From positions 183,139-194,824 of the forward strand of contig MU646404.1 of assembly GCA_026770585.1 (NCBI GenBank): DNA of 11,686 bases, read 5' to 3'. The notes under the pieces were generated by a model, which was not told the DNA's origin, did no database searches, and was given only the letters and a program-made list of their open reading frames with translations. The stretch is from Baffinella frigidus. Its lineage: Eukaryota > Cryptophyceae > Cryptomonadales > Baffinellaceae. Shown here piece after piece: positions 1 to 5,759 of the stretch. Numbering within the stretch: position 1 is the stretch's first letter; each line of letters opens with the position of its first letter. Made by a program: the position numbers and the translations under genes.

Positions 1-161
1 CCACCCTCCACCCTCCACCCTACACCCTCCACCCTACACCCTCCACCCTACACCCTACACCCTACACCCTGCACCCTACACCAAACCCCACACCCCAAAC
101 CCCAAATCCTAACCCCCAAACGCTGCAGCAGGAGGCGCCGCACGCCGTCTTGATCGAAGAC

Positions 162-417
162 GGGGCGCCGGAGGGGGGGGCGGTAAACCCTAAACCCTAA
201 ACCCCAACCCCTAAACCATACACCCTAAACTATTCACCCTAAACCCTAAACCCTGAACCCAAACCCTAGACCCAAACACCAAACCCCAAACCCCACAGCC
301 GGAGGGGGGAGCGGTAAACCCTAAACCCTAAACCCTACCCTGGTCCGCTCTCCCCACACACCTGCCCTTCCTTGGCATCTCTCATCTCTCGGGCGCCGAA
401 GAAGGGAGCGGTTAAAC
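162..417 (+). repeat. Three diverged GC-rich spacers between telomeric blocks
   Basis: A short module of the form GGCGCCGGAGGGGG followed by GCGGTAAACCC occurs at about 162-186, 296-318 and 388-417, each time leading directly into CCCTAAA units. The third copy is the most diverged. The recurrence suggests a composite subtelomeric unit (spacer plus heptamers) that has been duplicated. The segment 131-175 with its short inverted repeat (GTCTTGATCGAAGAC core) belongs to the first spacer. Confidence 0.5.
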
Positions 418-771
418 TCTATACCCTAAACCCTAAACCCTAAACCCTAAACCCGAAACCCGAAACCCGAAACCCGAAACCTCTACGGAGGTTGGTAGTT
501 TCTTGCCAAACAACCAGCGCCAGCACCGCACATGCCCTCCTCATTGTGCTACTTGCTGCGCCCCGTGTCGGCCGCTCTTACGGGCTGTTTCCAGATGGAT
601 TCGACCTAAACCTTAAACCCGTACCGAGAGTAGTTGAGGGTTTAGGGTTTACCGTTGCCTCCCCGCCCTCGATGGGCGCCGCTGGTACAAACTCTAATCC
701 CCAAACCCTAAACCCAAACCCTAAACCCAAACCCCATACCCTAGACCGACCCTAAACCAACCCCACGCCAC

Positions 772-842
772 CCCTAAACCCTAAACCCTAAACCCTAAAC
801 CCTAAACCCTAAACCCTAAACCCTAAACCCTAAACCCTAAAC
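772..842 (+). repeat. Uninterrupted CCCTAAA block, about ten units
   Basis: This 71-bp block contains about ten perfect CCCTAAA heptamers in a row, the longest canonical telomeric run in the window. Its position about 0.8 kb inside more degenerate heptamers means that it is either an interstitial remnant of an old chromosome end or part of a telomere-associated repeat. Confidence 0.9.
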
Positions 843-905
843 ACCAAACCCTAAACACCAAACACCAAACACCAAACCCTAACCCCTAAACCCTACTCCC
901 CCACA

Positions 906-1235
906 CAGATGGAGGCGCACCGTTCGGGGGGGGGCGCGGCACGCAGTAGCCTCGTATACGAAGAGGACGAGGCACGCGGCAGCCTGGTATACGAAGAGCA
1001 GGATCCACCGGCGGCGGCGGAGTTCCCCGGTTCGGAGGCGGAAGGTTCGGAGTTCCCCCGTGAGACCCGAGGCGAGCCGGGGGCGTGGCCCTCGGGACGG
1101 TCTGAGCCTCGGGGAACGAGCGGGGCTGCGCGGGGGGAGGGCGCGTTCGCGGACACTGCCGCGGGGGGGGAGGAGGACTGGCGCCGCAGCAAGGCGCGCC
1201 GCGGCATTGCGCAGCGGTGCGTGCCCGACATTCGG
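906..1235. other. GC-rich spacer with open frames on both strands; no gene recognised
   Basis: A strongly GC-rich stretch between two heptamer arrays. A + strand frame opens with ATG at 909 and runs to about 1400, but its product is low in complexity: an acidic and Gly/Arg-rich first part, then Asn-Pro-Lys-Pro-Glu repeats that are a direct translation of CCCGAAA heptamers. An imperfect tandem duplication of about 30 bp (about 937-998, sharing TATACGAAGAG) gives two SLVYEE peptides. Minus-strand frames here are equally repetitive. I do not call a gene, though a short lineage-specific one cannot be excluded. Confidence 0.5.
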
Positions 1236-1466
1236 AACCCCAACACCCGAACACCCCGGAACCCCGAAACTGTAAATCGCGCAGCGGTCGCCCTAAGCCC
1301 GAAATTTGGGACCCGAAACCCGAAACCTGAAATTCGGAACCCGAAACCCGAAACCCGAAACCCGAAACCTGAACTTCGGAGCCCGGAACCCGAAACCTGA
1401 AACCCGAAATTTGGAACCCGAAACCCGAAACCTGAACCCCTAACCCCCAACCCCCAACCCCCAACG
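1236..1466 (+). repeat. CCCGAAA-type degenerate heptamer array
   Basis: Seven-base units mostly of the form CCCGAAA, with CCTGAAA, TTCGGAA and ATTTGGG variants, are densest at about 1297-1440, followed by CCCCCAA units to about 1466. The units keep the seven-base period of the telomeric repeat with an A-to-G change. Because seven is not a multiple of three, all frames give seven-residue periodic peptides, which explains the long repetitive open frames on both strands. Confidence 0.85.
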
Positions 1467-1527
1467 CAGGCTCTCGCACCTCTCCGCACTCGAATCGGGC
1501 CCGAGAAGTTCCGGGCCGCAGTAAGGG

Positions 1528-1690
1528 CCGTAGGGTAGGGTCCTACGGTAGGCCCCTACGGTAGGGTCCTACGGTAGGGTTCTACGGTAGGGAGCCTACG
1601 GTAGGGTCCTACGGTGGGGTCTACGGTAGGGATCCTACGGTAGGAGCCTACGGTAGGGTCCTACGGTAGGGTCCTACGGTAGGCCTCTAC
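1528..1690. repeat. Tandem array of a CCTACGGTAGGG unit, about 11 copies
   Basis: About eleven units of roughly 12-15 bp share the core CTACGGTAG, with linkers such as GGTC, GGTT, GAGC and GATC. The core is a hyphenated palindrome (CTAC-S-GTAG), so a single strand could fold in many registers. The same core occurs singly at 1907-1930, 2080, 2340, 3930, 3970, 7431-7457 and 11183-11206, and a relative (CCTACTGTAGGGTCCTAGG) lies inside the 117-bp MITE family, so the array probably shares an origin with that element. Confidence 0.85.
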
Positions 1691-1750
1691 CGAAGGCTGT
1701 CCCACGCCGGGCCGACCACTAGAACCGGGACGCCCAGCGAGTGAGGTGTA

Positions 1751-1868
1751 CAGGGTTTCCTCGCTCATACAAAAGCGCCACGCCCCCTAGGACCACCGTA
1801 GGGCCATAGGCATAGGCCCACTGTAGGGTCCCAGGGGGTGGCGCTTTCTTATGAGCGAGGTACCCCTG
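1751..1868 (+). mobile_element. Palindromic MITE, copy A (diverged)
   Basis: This 118-bp element has nearly complementary halves. The left end is CAGGGTTTCCTCGCTCATAC and the right end is the inverted form of CAGGGGTACCTCGCTCATAA. It is preceded by TA but followed by GA, so the flanking duplication has decayed. Both arms carry GCGCCAC where the younger copies have CGCCCAC and CCGCCCC, so the two arms have changed together. It has no coding capacity and needs a transposase supplied elsewhere. It is probably the oldest copy in the window. Confidence 0.75.
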
Positions 1869-1906
1869 GAGGACGTAGAAAATAAGGACCCACATCGACG
1901 TAGGGC

Positions 1907-1930
1907 CCTACGGTAGGGCCCTACCGTAGG
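1907..1930. repeat. Perfect 24-bp palindrome centred on GGGCCC
   Basis: The sequence is CCTACGGTAGGG joined to its exact reverse complement. It is two back-to-back copies of the CTACGGTAG core found in the tandem array at 1528-1690. No function is evident. Confidence 0.85.
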
Positions 1931-2012
1931 CCTCTGCCGGAGCCTATGACCAGCCTACGGGCAGTGCGGGGCCGTGTTTTCGAGTAGCCCCTGTAGAGGG
2001 GTACATGGGGTA

Positions 2013-2407
2013 CATCCCTTAAGTGGCGAGGGGGTCAAGTTGACCCCCAAGAGGTCCTAGGCAGGTCCTAGGGCCCTACGGTAGGGCGTATGAGCCTACT
2101 CGATAGCTATCATAGCTATCAGAGGTACAGGGGTACCTCGGTTGTAAGACATTCCTGGAAATATTAAAGATATCCAACTTGTAGTCCGAGACCCAACTCG
2201 TACATGTAGTTTCCAGTCCACGTGTACCTGTACCCTACAGGGGTCACTCGAAATTAAGGACACGCACCACCCCAGGGTCCTGCCGCAGGCCTACATGTAC
2301 ATGTATCCCTTAAGTGGCCAGTAGGCGCATACGCCCTACCGTAGGGCCCTAGGACCTGCCTAGGGCTTCCACGGGCGATTATTCGCCCGTTGGTCACTTA
2401 AGGGATG
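2013..2407. repeat. 395-bp foldback with two 88-bp arms
   Basis: The left arm (2013-2100) and right arm (2320-2407) are inverted copies. Both contain CATCCCTTAAGTG, then a short hairpin, then CCTAGGCAGGTCCTAGGGCC, CTACGGTAGGGCGTATG and CCTACT. The internal hairpins are GGGGGTCAA/TTGACCCCC at 2030-2048 on the left and ACGGGCGA/TCGCCCGT at 2371-2390 on the right; they differ in sequence but both remain self-complementary. The 219-bp centre holds an apparent MITE terminal relic (2126-2148, CAGGGGTACCTCG) and no gene. It is probably a foldback-type non-autonomous element or an inverted duplication. Confidence 0.75.
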
Positions 2408-2514
2408 CCTAGGAGCATAGGAGCATCCCAGGGACGGTGCCTGTCCTTGTTCATGCGCACCTGGACCTTGATCGGGGTACCATGAATCAAGGCCGAGGAG
2501 CAACAGGGGTGCTT

Positions 2515-2574
2515 GGGATACAGGGGTAGATGGGATACCTGTCAGACCCTTGGGATACAGGGGTAGATGGGGTA
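2515..2574 (+). repeat. 37-bp tandem duplication forming an empty and a filled MITE target
   Basis: The unit starting GGGATACAGGGGTAGATGGG occurs at 2515 and again at 2552. In the first copy it continues through TA into CCTGTCAGACC (2538-2548). In the second copy it reaches TA at 2573-2574, is interrupted by the 117-bp MITE, and resumes with TA (2692-2693) and CCTGTCAGACC (2694-2704). The first unit therefore shows the uninterrupted target sequence. Confidence 0.85.
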
Positions 2575-2691
2575 CAGGGGTACCTCGCTCATAAGAAACG
2601 CCCACCCCCCTAGGACCACCATAGGACCCTAGGCATAGCCCTACTGTAGGGTCCTAGGGGGGGGCGGTTTCTTATGAGCGAGGTACCCCTG
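2575..2691 (+). mobile_element. Palindromic MITE, copy B, with TA duplication and a paralogous empty site
   Basis: This 117-bp element runs from CAGGGGTACCTCGCTCATAA to its inverted form, with TA on both sides. The two halves pair over roughly 45 bp (CAGGGGTACCTCGCTCATAAGAAA, then a C-rich run and CTAGGACC). The centre is asymmetric: GGACCACCATAGG on the left and CCTACTGTAGGGTCC on the right, which gives each copy an orientation. It has no coding capacity. A TA duplication and short size fit Tc1/mariner-type (Stowaway-like) MITEs, although the terminal sequence does not match a family I recognise. Confidence 0.9.
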
Positions 2692-2705
2692 TACCTGTCA
2701 GACCT

Positions 2706-2958
2706 CCGACTACAGTATTACCTTGGAATTAAGAACACTCGTACTCCCCCTGGGACCACCCTAGAGGGTACAGGCGTACAATAGGGTGCGGGTTCCCCCT
2801 TTAGGGCGCGTCGGGTGCTACATGAAGTTTATTGGTACACATAAAATCGCGGAATCTAGGGTGTTACAGTGAATTTACGTTTTGAGAATCTCCGAGGAAA
2901 CTTCATGGCGCAGTTCACACAACAAAATTCGAATCCATTTCAGCCAGTTTCCAATGAG
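2706..2958. other. No gene recognised; short inverted repeat
   Basis: This stretch has a 10-bp inverted repeat, CATGAAGTTT at 2821-2830 and AAACTTCATG at 2898-2907. The part after 2725 (GAATTAAGAACAC...) resembles 2250-2280, so it is probably another decayed repeat. I see no coding region. Confidence 0.5.
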
Positions 2959-2959
2959 C

Positions 2960-3041
2960 TATTCGAACTCACTAGGAGCTAGGAAGAAGATGGTGTCTTC
3001 TTCCTAGTGAGTTCACCATATTCGAACTCACTAGGAGCTAG
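2960..3041. repeat. Direct and inverted repeat cluster around GAACTCACTAGGAGCTAG
   Basis: A 23-bp sequence containing TTCGAACTCACTAGGAGCTA occurs at 2960-2982 and 3019-3041. Between them lies the inverted partial copy CCTAGTGAGTTC (3003-3014), which pairs with GAACTCACTAGG at 2965-2976 or in the second copy. An additional stem AGGAAGAAGA/TCTTCTTCCT (2981-2990 and 2996-3005) offers an alternative fold. The arrangement could come from a foldback insertion or replication slippage. No gene is present. Confidence 0.75.
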
Positions 3042-3078
3042 TGTGGGAAGAAGACGGCTGCGCTGAATGCAATCTCCT

Positions 3079-3115
3079 CTCTTTAGGTCCTTTAGGTTCT
3101 TCGAGCTCCCAACAT
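3079..3115 (-). mobile_element. Retroposon-like family, 3'-end fragment (minus)
   Basis: Read on the minus strand this gives ATGTTGGGAGCTCGAAGAAC followed by CTAAAGGACCTAAAG, the constant 3' end of the family that fills 9420-11500. Only the 3' end is recognisable, as expected for a severely 5'-truncated or decayed insertion. The peptide containing KNLKDLK from this frame is a repeat translation. Confidence 0.65.
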
Positions 3116-3189
3116 CTCTCCGCATCAGTTGCTTTACAATCAAGTCCTTTTCTCTAATCCAAGGAACACACTGGCCTCTCTCAGGCTTC

Positions 3190-3270
3190 CTCCCTAGCAA
3201 GAACCACCCTAGGGTCCTAGATAGGCATACCGTAAGGCGCGTGTTCTTAAAATCGAGGTACCCTTGTACC
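3190..3270 (-). mobile_element. Possible decayed relative of the palindromic MITE
   Basis: The right end GAGGTACCCTTGTACC matches the MITE terminus GAGGTACCCCTGTAC with a change, and the interior contains ACCACCCTAGGGTCCTAG and ACCGTAAGGC-type motifs. No matching left terminus is clear. It could be a relic or a related family. Confidence 0.35.
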
Positions 3271-3315
3271 ACCAGCGCCTCTTTGTAAAGCGATCGTGGC
3301 TCTCAGGCCGAGACC

Positions 3316-3454
3316 CCACTTAGCAGTGGCCGAGTTCATTTCCCCCCGGATATCCGGGGGAAATGCGGTTAGACTCCAGTTCAAATGGACAAGATTCTAA
3401 TACAAATCGTTTAGATGGACTCCATCCGCGAAGCCCCCAGTGGCTGCTAAGTGG
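3316..3454. repeat. Foldback of about 139 bp with an internal near-perfect palindrome
   Basis: CCACTTAGCAG at 3316-3326 pairs with CTGCTAAGTGG at 3444-3454. Inside, CATTTCCCCCCGGATATC and its reverse complement (3337-3365) form a palindrome with one extra C on the left. The interior is also weakly self-complementary (GCGGTTAG...TCC against the inverse of GGACTCCATCCGC). I checked for a tRNA and found no convincing cloverleaf. The flank 3270-3312 (CCTCTTTGTAAAGCGATCGTGG) recurs in diverged form at 4025-4050. Confidence 0.6.
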
Positions 3455-3530
3455 TGACGCCCAGCACAGCAGCGAACTGCGCGATACAATCCGGGTGATA
3501 ACCGGGCCACGCAGCCACTCTCAGGCCTCT

Positions 3531-3646
3531 CGGTTTCTGCACCGGGGGGCCTGAATGTGATCCGAAAGGAAGCATGGCTTTTCTGCAGAACCAGTTCCGG
3601 TGTCCGCCTATGTTGGGAGCTTGAAGAACCTAAAGGACCTAAAGGA
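3531..3646 (+). mobile_element. Retroposon-like family, type 1 copy
   Basis: The copy starts with CGGTTTCTGCACCGGGGGGC, passes through GTGATCCGAAAGGAAGCATG and TTCCGGTGTCCGCCTATG, and ends with GTTGGGAGCTTGAAGAACC and the CCTAAAGGACCTAAAGGA tail. It is closely related to 4081-4222, 9965-10084 and 10455-10600. It is non-coding: frames through it are open only by chance and encode different peptides in different copies. Confidence 0.75.
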
Positions 3647-3869
3647 TTTTGAGGGCGGGCACCAAGACTCGCAGGCTCCTAGGAGTATGCCTCCCGCAGG
3701 GTGGTGCGTGTTCTGGCTCGCGAGTAACCTCTGGTTACCAAGACTTCTGGCGGGACAGGGGTCACTGGTGTGCAGGGGTTACTCCCCCTGGCGTGGAGTG
3801 TGGTAGATTGGACCATTGGAGCCATTGCCCAACCTACCCAACCTTTCCCCTTGAGGTGGTCCCATAGCA
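3647..3869. other. No gene or clear repeat recognised
   Basis: This stretch is moderately GC-rich and its open frames are short and overlapping. It includes the imperfect repeat CCCAACCTACCCAACC at about 3828-3843. I see no domain, RNA gene or terminal repeat. Confidence 0.4.
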
Positions 3870-4074
3870 GGATCTATGGGGTATCCATAGATCCGTTTCT
3901 CTGTTTCGGCCACGGGATCTGTCCTAGGCCCTACCGTAGGGCCTAGGACGGGATCTGTCCGGAATCCCTACCGTAGGACCCTACCCTACGGCCTCATCCC
4001 ACGGGATCGTGGCTGCATCGTCAGCTCCTCTTTGTGAAGCTATCGTGACGCTCTTTCGGCCGAAACAGAGAAAC
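3870..4074. repeat. Nested palindromes inside a 17-bp inverted repeat
   Basis: Three structures overlap here. GGATCTATGG/CCATAGATCC (3870-3879 and 3885-3894) is a 10-bp stem with a 5-base loop. GTCCTAGGCCCTAC and its exact complement (3921-3949) form a 14-bp palindrome around one C. GTTTCTCTGTTTCGGCC at 3895-3911 is perfectly inverted at 4058-4074. GGATCTGTCC also occurs twice (3915 and 3951). The perfect arms suggest a recent or maintained structure. No gene is present. Confidence 0.8.
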
Positions 4075-4080
4075 GCCCGA

Positions 4081-4222
4081 TGAGGATACCCTTTACCCGG
4101 TTTCTGCCGCGATCCTCTGCACCGGGGGGCCTGATGTGATCCGAAAGGAAGCATGGCTTTTCTGCAGATAAGTTCCGGTATCCGTTTATGGTGGCAGTTC
4201 AAAGAACCCAAAGGACTTGAAG
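4081..4222 (+). mobile_element. Retroposon-like family, type 1 copy, longer 5' end
   Basis: This copy starts with TGAGGATACCCTTTACCCGG, shared with 10455, continues with TTTCTGCCGCGATCCTCTGC and the GATCCGAAAGGAAGCATGG core, and ends in a degenerate tail (AAAGAACCCAAAGGACTTGA). The tail has more substitutions than the copies near 10000, so this is likely an older insertion. Confidence 0.7.
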
Positions 4223-4332
4223 AGCAGTGTCTCCGAGGGTCTTGATGAAGTGCGCGAGAAACGCTAACGTGAGCGGCATGCGACTCGCAAATGGGGCGCC
4301 TCGCAAGGCCCCCGACCCTTAGCTCCGCGCGA

Positions 4333-4408
4333 CCTTTAGGTTCTTTAGGTTTTAAATGCTCCCAACATAGCCCAACGACGGATAGCCTTTGCGTAGACCT
4401 GCTGGGCG
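4333..4408 (-). mobile_element. Retroposon-like family, type 2 copy, 5'-truncated (minus)
   Basis: On the minus strand the segment reads CGTTGGGCTATGTTGGGAGC, then ATTTAAAACCTAAAGAACCT, matching the type 2 3' ends at 10934-10980 and 11462-11497. Upstream similarity fades within about 40 bases, consistent with 5' truncation. The minus-strand open frame of about 170 codons covering 3981-4493 is a translation of this and neighbouring repeats. Confidence 0.65.
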
Positions 4409-4445
4409 ATAGCGGCAACGAAAGGCAGGAGTGTTCGGACCCGTA

Positions 4446-4562
4446 CAGGAGTACCTCGCTCATAAGAAACGCCCACCCCCCTAGGACCACCATAGGGCCC
4501 TACGCATAGTCCTACTGTGGGGCCCTGGAGGGGGGCGGTTTCTTGTGAGCGAGGTACCCCTG
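4446..4562 (+). mobile_element. Palindromic MITE, copy C
   Basis: This 117-bp copy is flanked by TA at 4444-4445 and 4563-4564. The left end CAGGAGTACCTCGCTCATAA has one change from the family (GGAG for GGGG). The right end is intact except for TCTTGTGAGC. The asymmetric centre lies in the same orientation as copy B. Confidence 0.9.
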
Positions 4563-4619
4563 TACTGGCGCGCTCATTCTCGAGGACGGTCCCCAGGAGG
4601 CGAAATGCAGGGTCAACCT

Positions 4620-4655
4620 AATCTAGCTAATCTAGCTAATCTAGCTTATCTAGAG
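4620..4655 (+). repeat. Short tandem repeat of AATCTAGCT
   Basis: Three nearly perfect 9-bp units, AATCTAGCT, are followed by a diverged fourth (TATCTAGAG) that merges into the left arm of the AT-rich foldback. This is probably a slippage-derived microsatellite. Confidence 0.8.
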
Positions 4656-4790
4656 AATGTTTTAATTAAAGCCTTTCTTGCAACGAAAAATACTACACAA
4701 TTGGACCATGCTAGTAATAGTGGAGTATTTGAGTGAGTAGTAATTTTTGTTGGCAAGAAAGACCTTAATTGAAGCATTCTCAGAGATAAG
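4645..4790. mobile_element. AT-rich foldback element of about 146 bp
   Basis: The left arm begins CTTATCTAGAGAATGTTTTA and runs through AATTAAAGCCTTTCTTGC and AATACTAC to about 4695. The right arm (about 4739-4790) is its inverted copy with a few differences: GTAGTAATTTTTGTTGGCAA, then GAAAGACC, TTAATTGAAG and CATTCTCAGAGATAAG. Arms are roughly 50 bp around a centre of about 43 bp. Its AT content stands out from the GC-rich surroundings. The loop side ACTACACAATTGGACCA resembles ACTACACAGCGGTCCAC at about 6586, hinting at a wider family. The 63-residue open frame across it is not credible. Confidence 0.75.
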
Positions 4791-4937
4791 AGCGCGTCCC
4801 ACCACTTGCCGTTGAATAGGATAAATCAGTTGGTCATAGTAATTCTACTTAGGACTCCTAATCAAATGAAAGACCCCTCCCCAACAGCCCTGCGTGGGCT
4901 GCACAGGTCTCACAAGTGGCCATTTTTGTAGTCCTTA

Positions 4938-5054
4938 CAGGGGTACCTCGCGCATAAGAAAGTGCACTCCCGTAGCACCCTACAGTATCCCTATGCCTAG
5001 GGCCCTATGGTGGTCCTAGGGGTGGGGCGGTTTCTCATGAGCGAGGTACCCCTG
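4938..5054 (-). mobile_element. Palindromic MITE, copy D, inverted orientation
   Basis: This 117-bp copy is flanked by TA at 4936-4937 and 5055-5056. The asymmetric centre reads CACCCTACAGTATCCC then TATGGTGGTCC, the reverse of copies B, C and E, so this copy inserted the other way round. The left terminus has one change (CGCGCATAAG for CGCTCATAAG). Confidence 0.9.
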
Positions 5055-5122
5055 TAGTCCGGACTTGCCTGTCCGGACGATTGAGTGCTGTCTTGCGAGG
5101 ATGGACCCTACAGCGCATGGTA

Positions 5123-5239
5123 CAGGGGTACCTCGCTCATAACAAACGCCCACCCCCCTAGGACCACCATAAAGCCCTAGGCATAGGCCTACTGTAGGGT
5201 CCTAGGGGCGCGCGATTTCTTATGAGCGAGGTACCCCTG
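5123..5239 (+). mobile_element. Palindromic MITE, copy E
   Basis: This 117-bp copy is flanked by TA at 5121-5122 and 5240-5241. It lies only 66 bp from copy D, in the opposite orientation, so the pair forms a large inverted arrangement. Changes include AACAAACG for AAGAAACG and GCGCGCGATTTC in the right arm. Confidence 0.9.
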
Positions 5240-5241
5240 TA

Positions 5242-5730
5242 GGATGGGCCCGCCTTGGGCGGGGAGAAGTTATTAATGTAGACGTTAGACGTGAGAGGTC
5301 GGCGGGTTTTGCAGACTGGGTGCGGGTGCAGAGAGTTGATTGGTGGCTACTGCTGAAAACTGTCACCCCGCTTTGGGTTGAAAAAATGTTGGACTCCGAC
5401 AGTAAAAGATCCAATTTCCACAACTGTAGGGCGCGACTCTGCGGACTGGCGCTCAGCCAACCTAGGCGACTTGTCAACTTAGCGACTCAACTACTTCCAG
5501 AGGCGGGGCTGTCTATCTCAGAGCGGGGCTATGCCAGTCGTGAGGCGGGCTTCCAGGGGGCAGAGAGAGTGATGCAATGCAGACTCGGCAAAGGAGAGAG
5601 AGAGAGGCCTTCATGAATACCAACACGCTAAGAGTTTCCAAACCTTCATTGATACCAACAAGGCTGCCAGCCACCCCCCCACACACTCACACGGAGGTGA
5701 TGCACACTCTGCACGTTGCGTACAAAGAGA
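5242..5730. other. Probable 3' flank of the zinc-finger gene; no separate gene recognised
   Basis: There is no recognisable domain on either strand. Overlapping + frames (5320-5616 and 5577-5882) give unrelated low-information peptides, and the second runs antisense into the finger array. A short direct repeat occurs at about 5611 and 5647 (CTTCATGAATACCAACA and CTTCATTGATACCAACA). If the zinc-finger gene is transcribed leftwards, its 3' untranslated region would lie here; I see no AATAAA on the minus strand. Confidence 0.45.
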
Positions 5731-5758
5731 GGCACCGGGCTGTTGCCCAGCCGGTGCC
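5731..5758 (-). other. Stem-loop one base after the zinc-finger stop codon
   Basis: On the minus strand GGCACCGG pairs with CCGGTGCC, and an inner CTG/CAG pairing with one bulged C extends the stem around a GGCAA loop. One base separates it from the TGA stop (5762-5760). A stem of about 11 bp here would lie at the very start of the 3' untranslated region. A role in mRNA stability or termination is inference. Confidence 0.5.
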
Positions 5759-5759
5759 C

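Larger units (their letters stand above)
1..905. repeat. Degenerate telomere-type heptamer tract (CCCTAAA and variants)
   Basis: The + strand is dominated by seven-base units. It begins with CCCTCCA and CCCTACA variants, passes into CCCTAAA blocks (about 185-208, 239-255, 318-338 and 421-455), then CCCGAAA (about 452-480), and ends with the long canonical block at 772-842 plus CACCAAA variants to about 880. The C-rich strand at the left edge is the orientation expected of a left chromosome end with TTTAGGG telomeres. The mix of variants and the interruptions by GC-rich spacers suggest subtelomere rather than the active terminal tract. The reading frames here are translations of heptamers. I see no gene in this stretch. 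Confidence 0.9.

Noticed and set aside
492-755. + frame of 87 residues in the telomeric tract
   Set aside because: It starts at a TTG codon, and its C-terminal half is a translation of CCCTAAA and CCCAAAC units.
886-1489. Two minus-strand frames of about 197 residues with VSGFGFR-type repeats
   Set aside because: The repeats are translations of the CCCGAAA heptamer array, which is open in every phase; there is no domain and both frames end in degenerate telomere sequence.
1528-1690. CRISPR-like array
   Set aside because: The repeats are only about 12-15 bp with 2-4 base linkers and no unique spacers, and the context is eukaryotic; it is a simple tandem array.
2360-2605. Minus frame of 81 residues
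   Set aside because: It lies across a foldback arm, the 37-bp duplication and the MITE end, and has no domain.
3366-3435. Possible tRNA inside the foldback
   Set aside because: GCGG/CCGC ends and a GTTCAAA motif suggested one, but the arms do not give D, anticodon and T stems of proper length in either strand.
3981-4493. Minus frame of 170 residues
   Set aside because: It spans a MITE end, a retroposon-like copy and an inverted repeat; its peptides (for example SEVLLYG and CWEHLKPKEPK) recur wherever these repeats are read.
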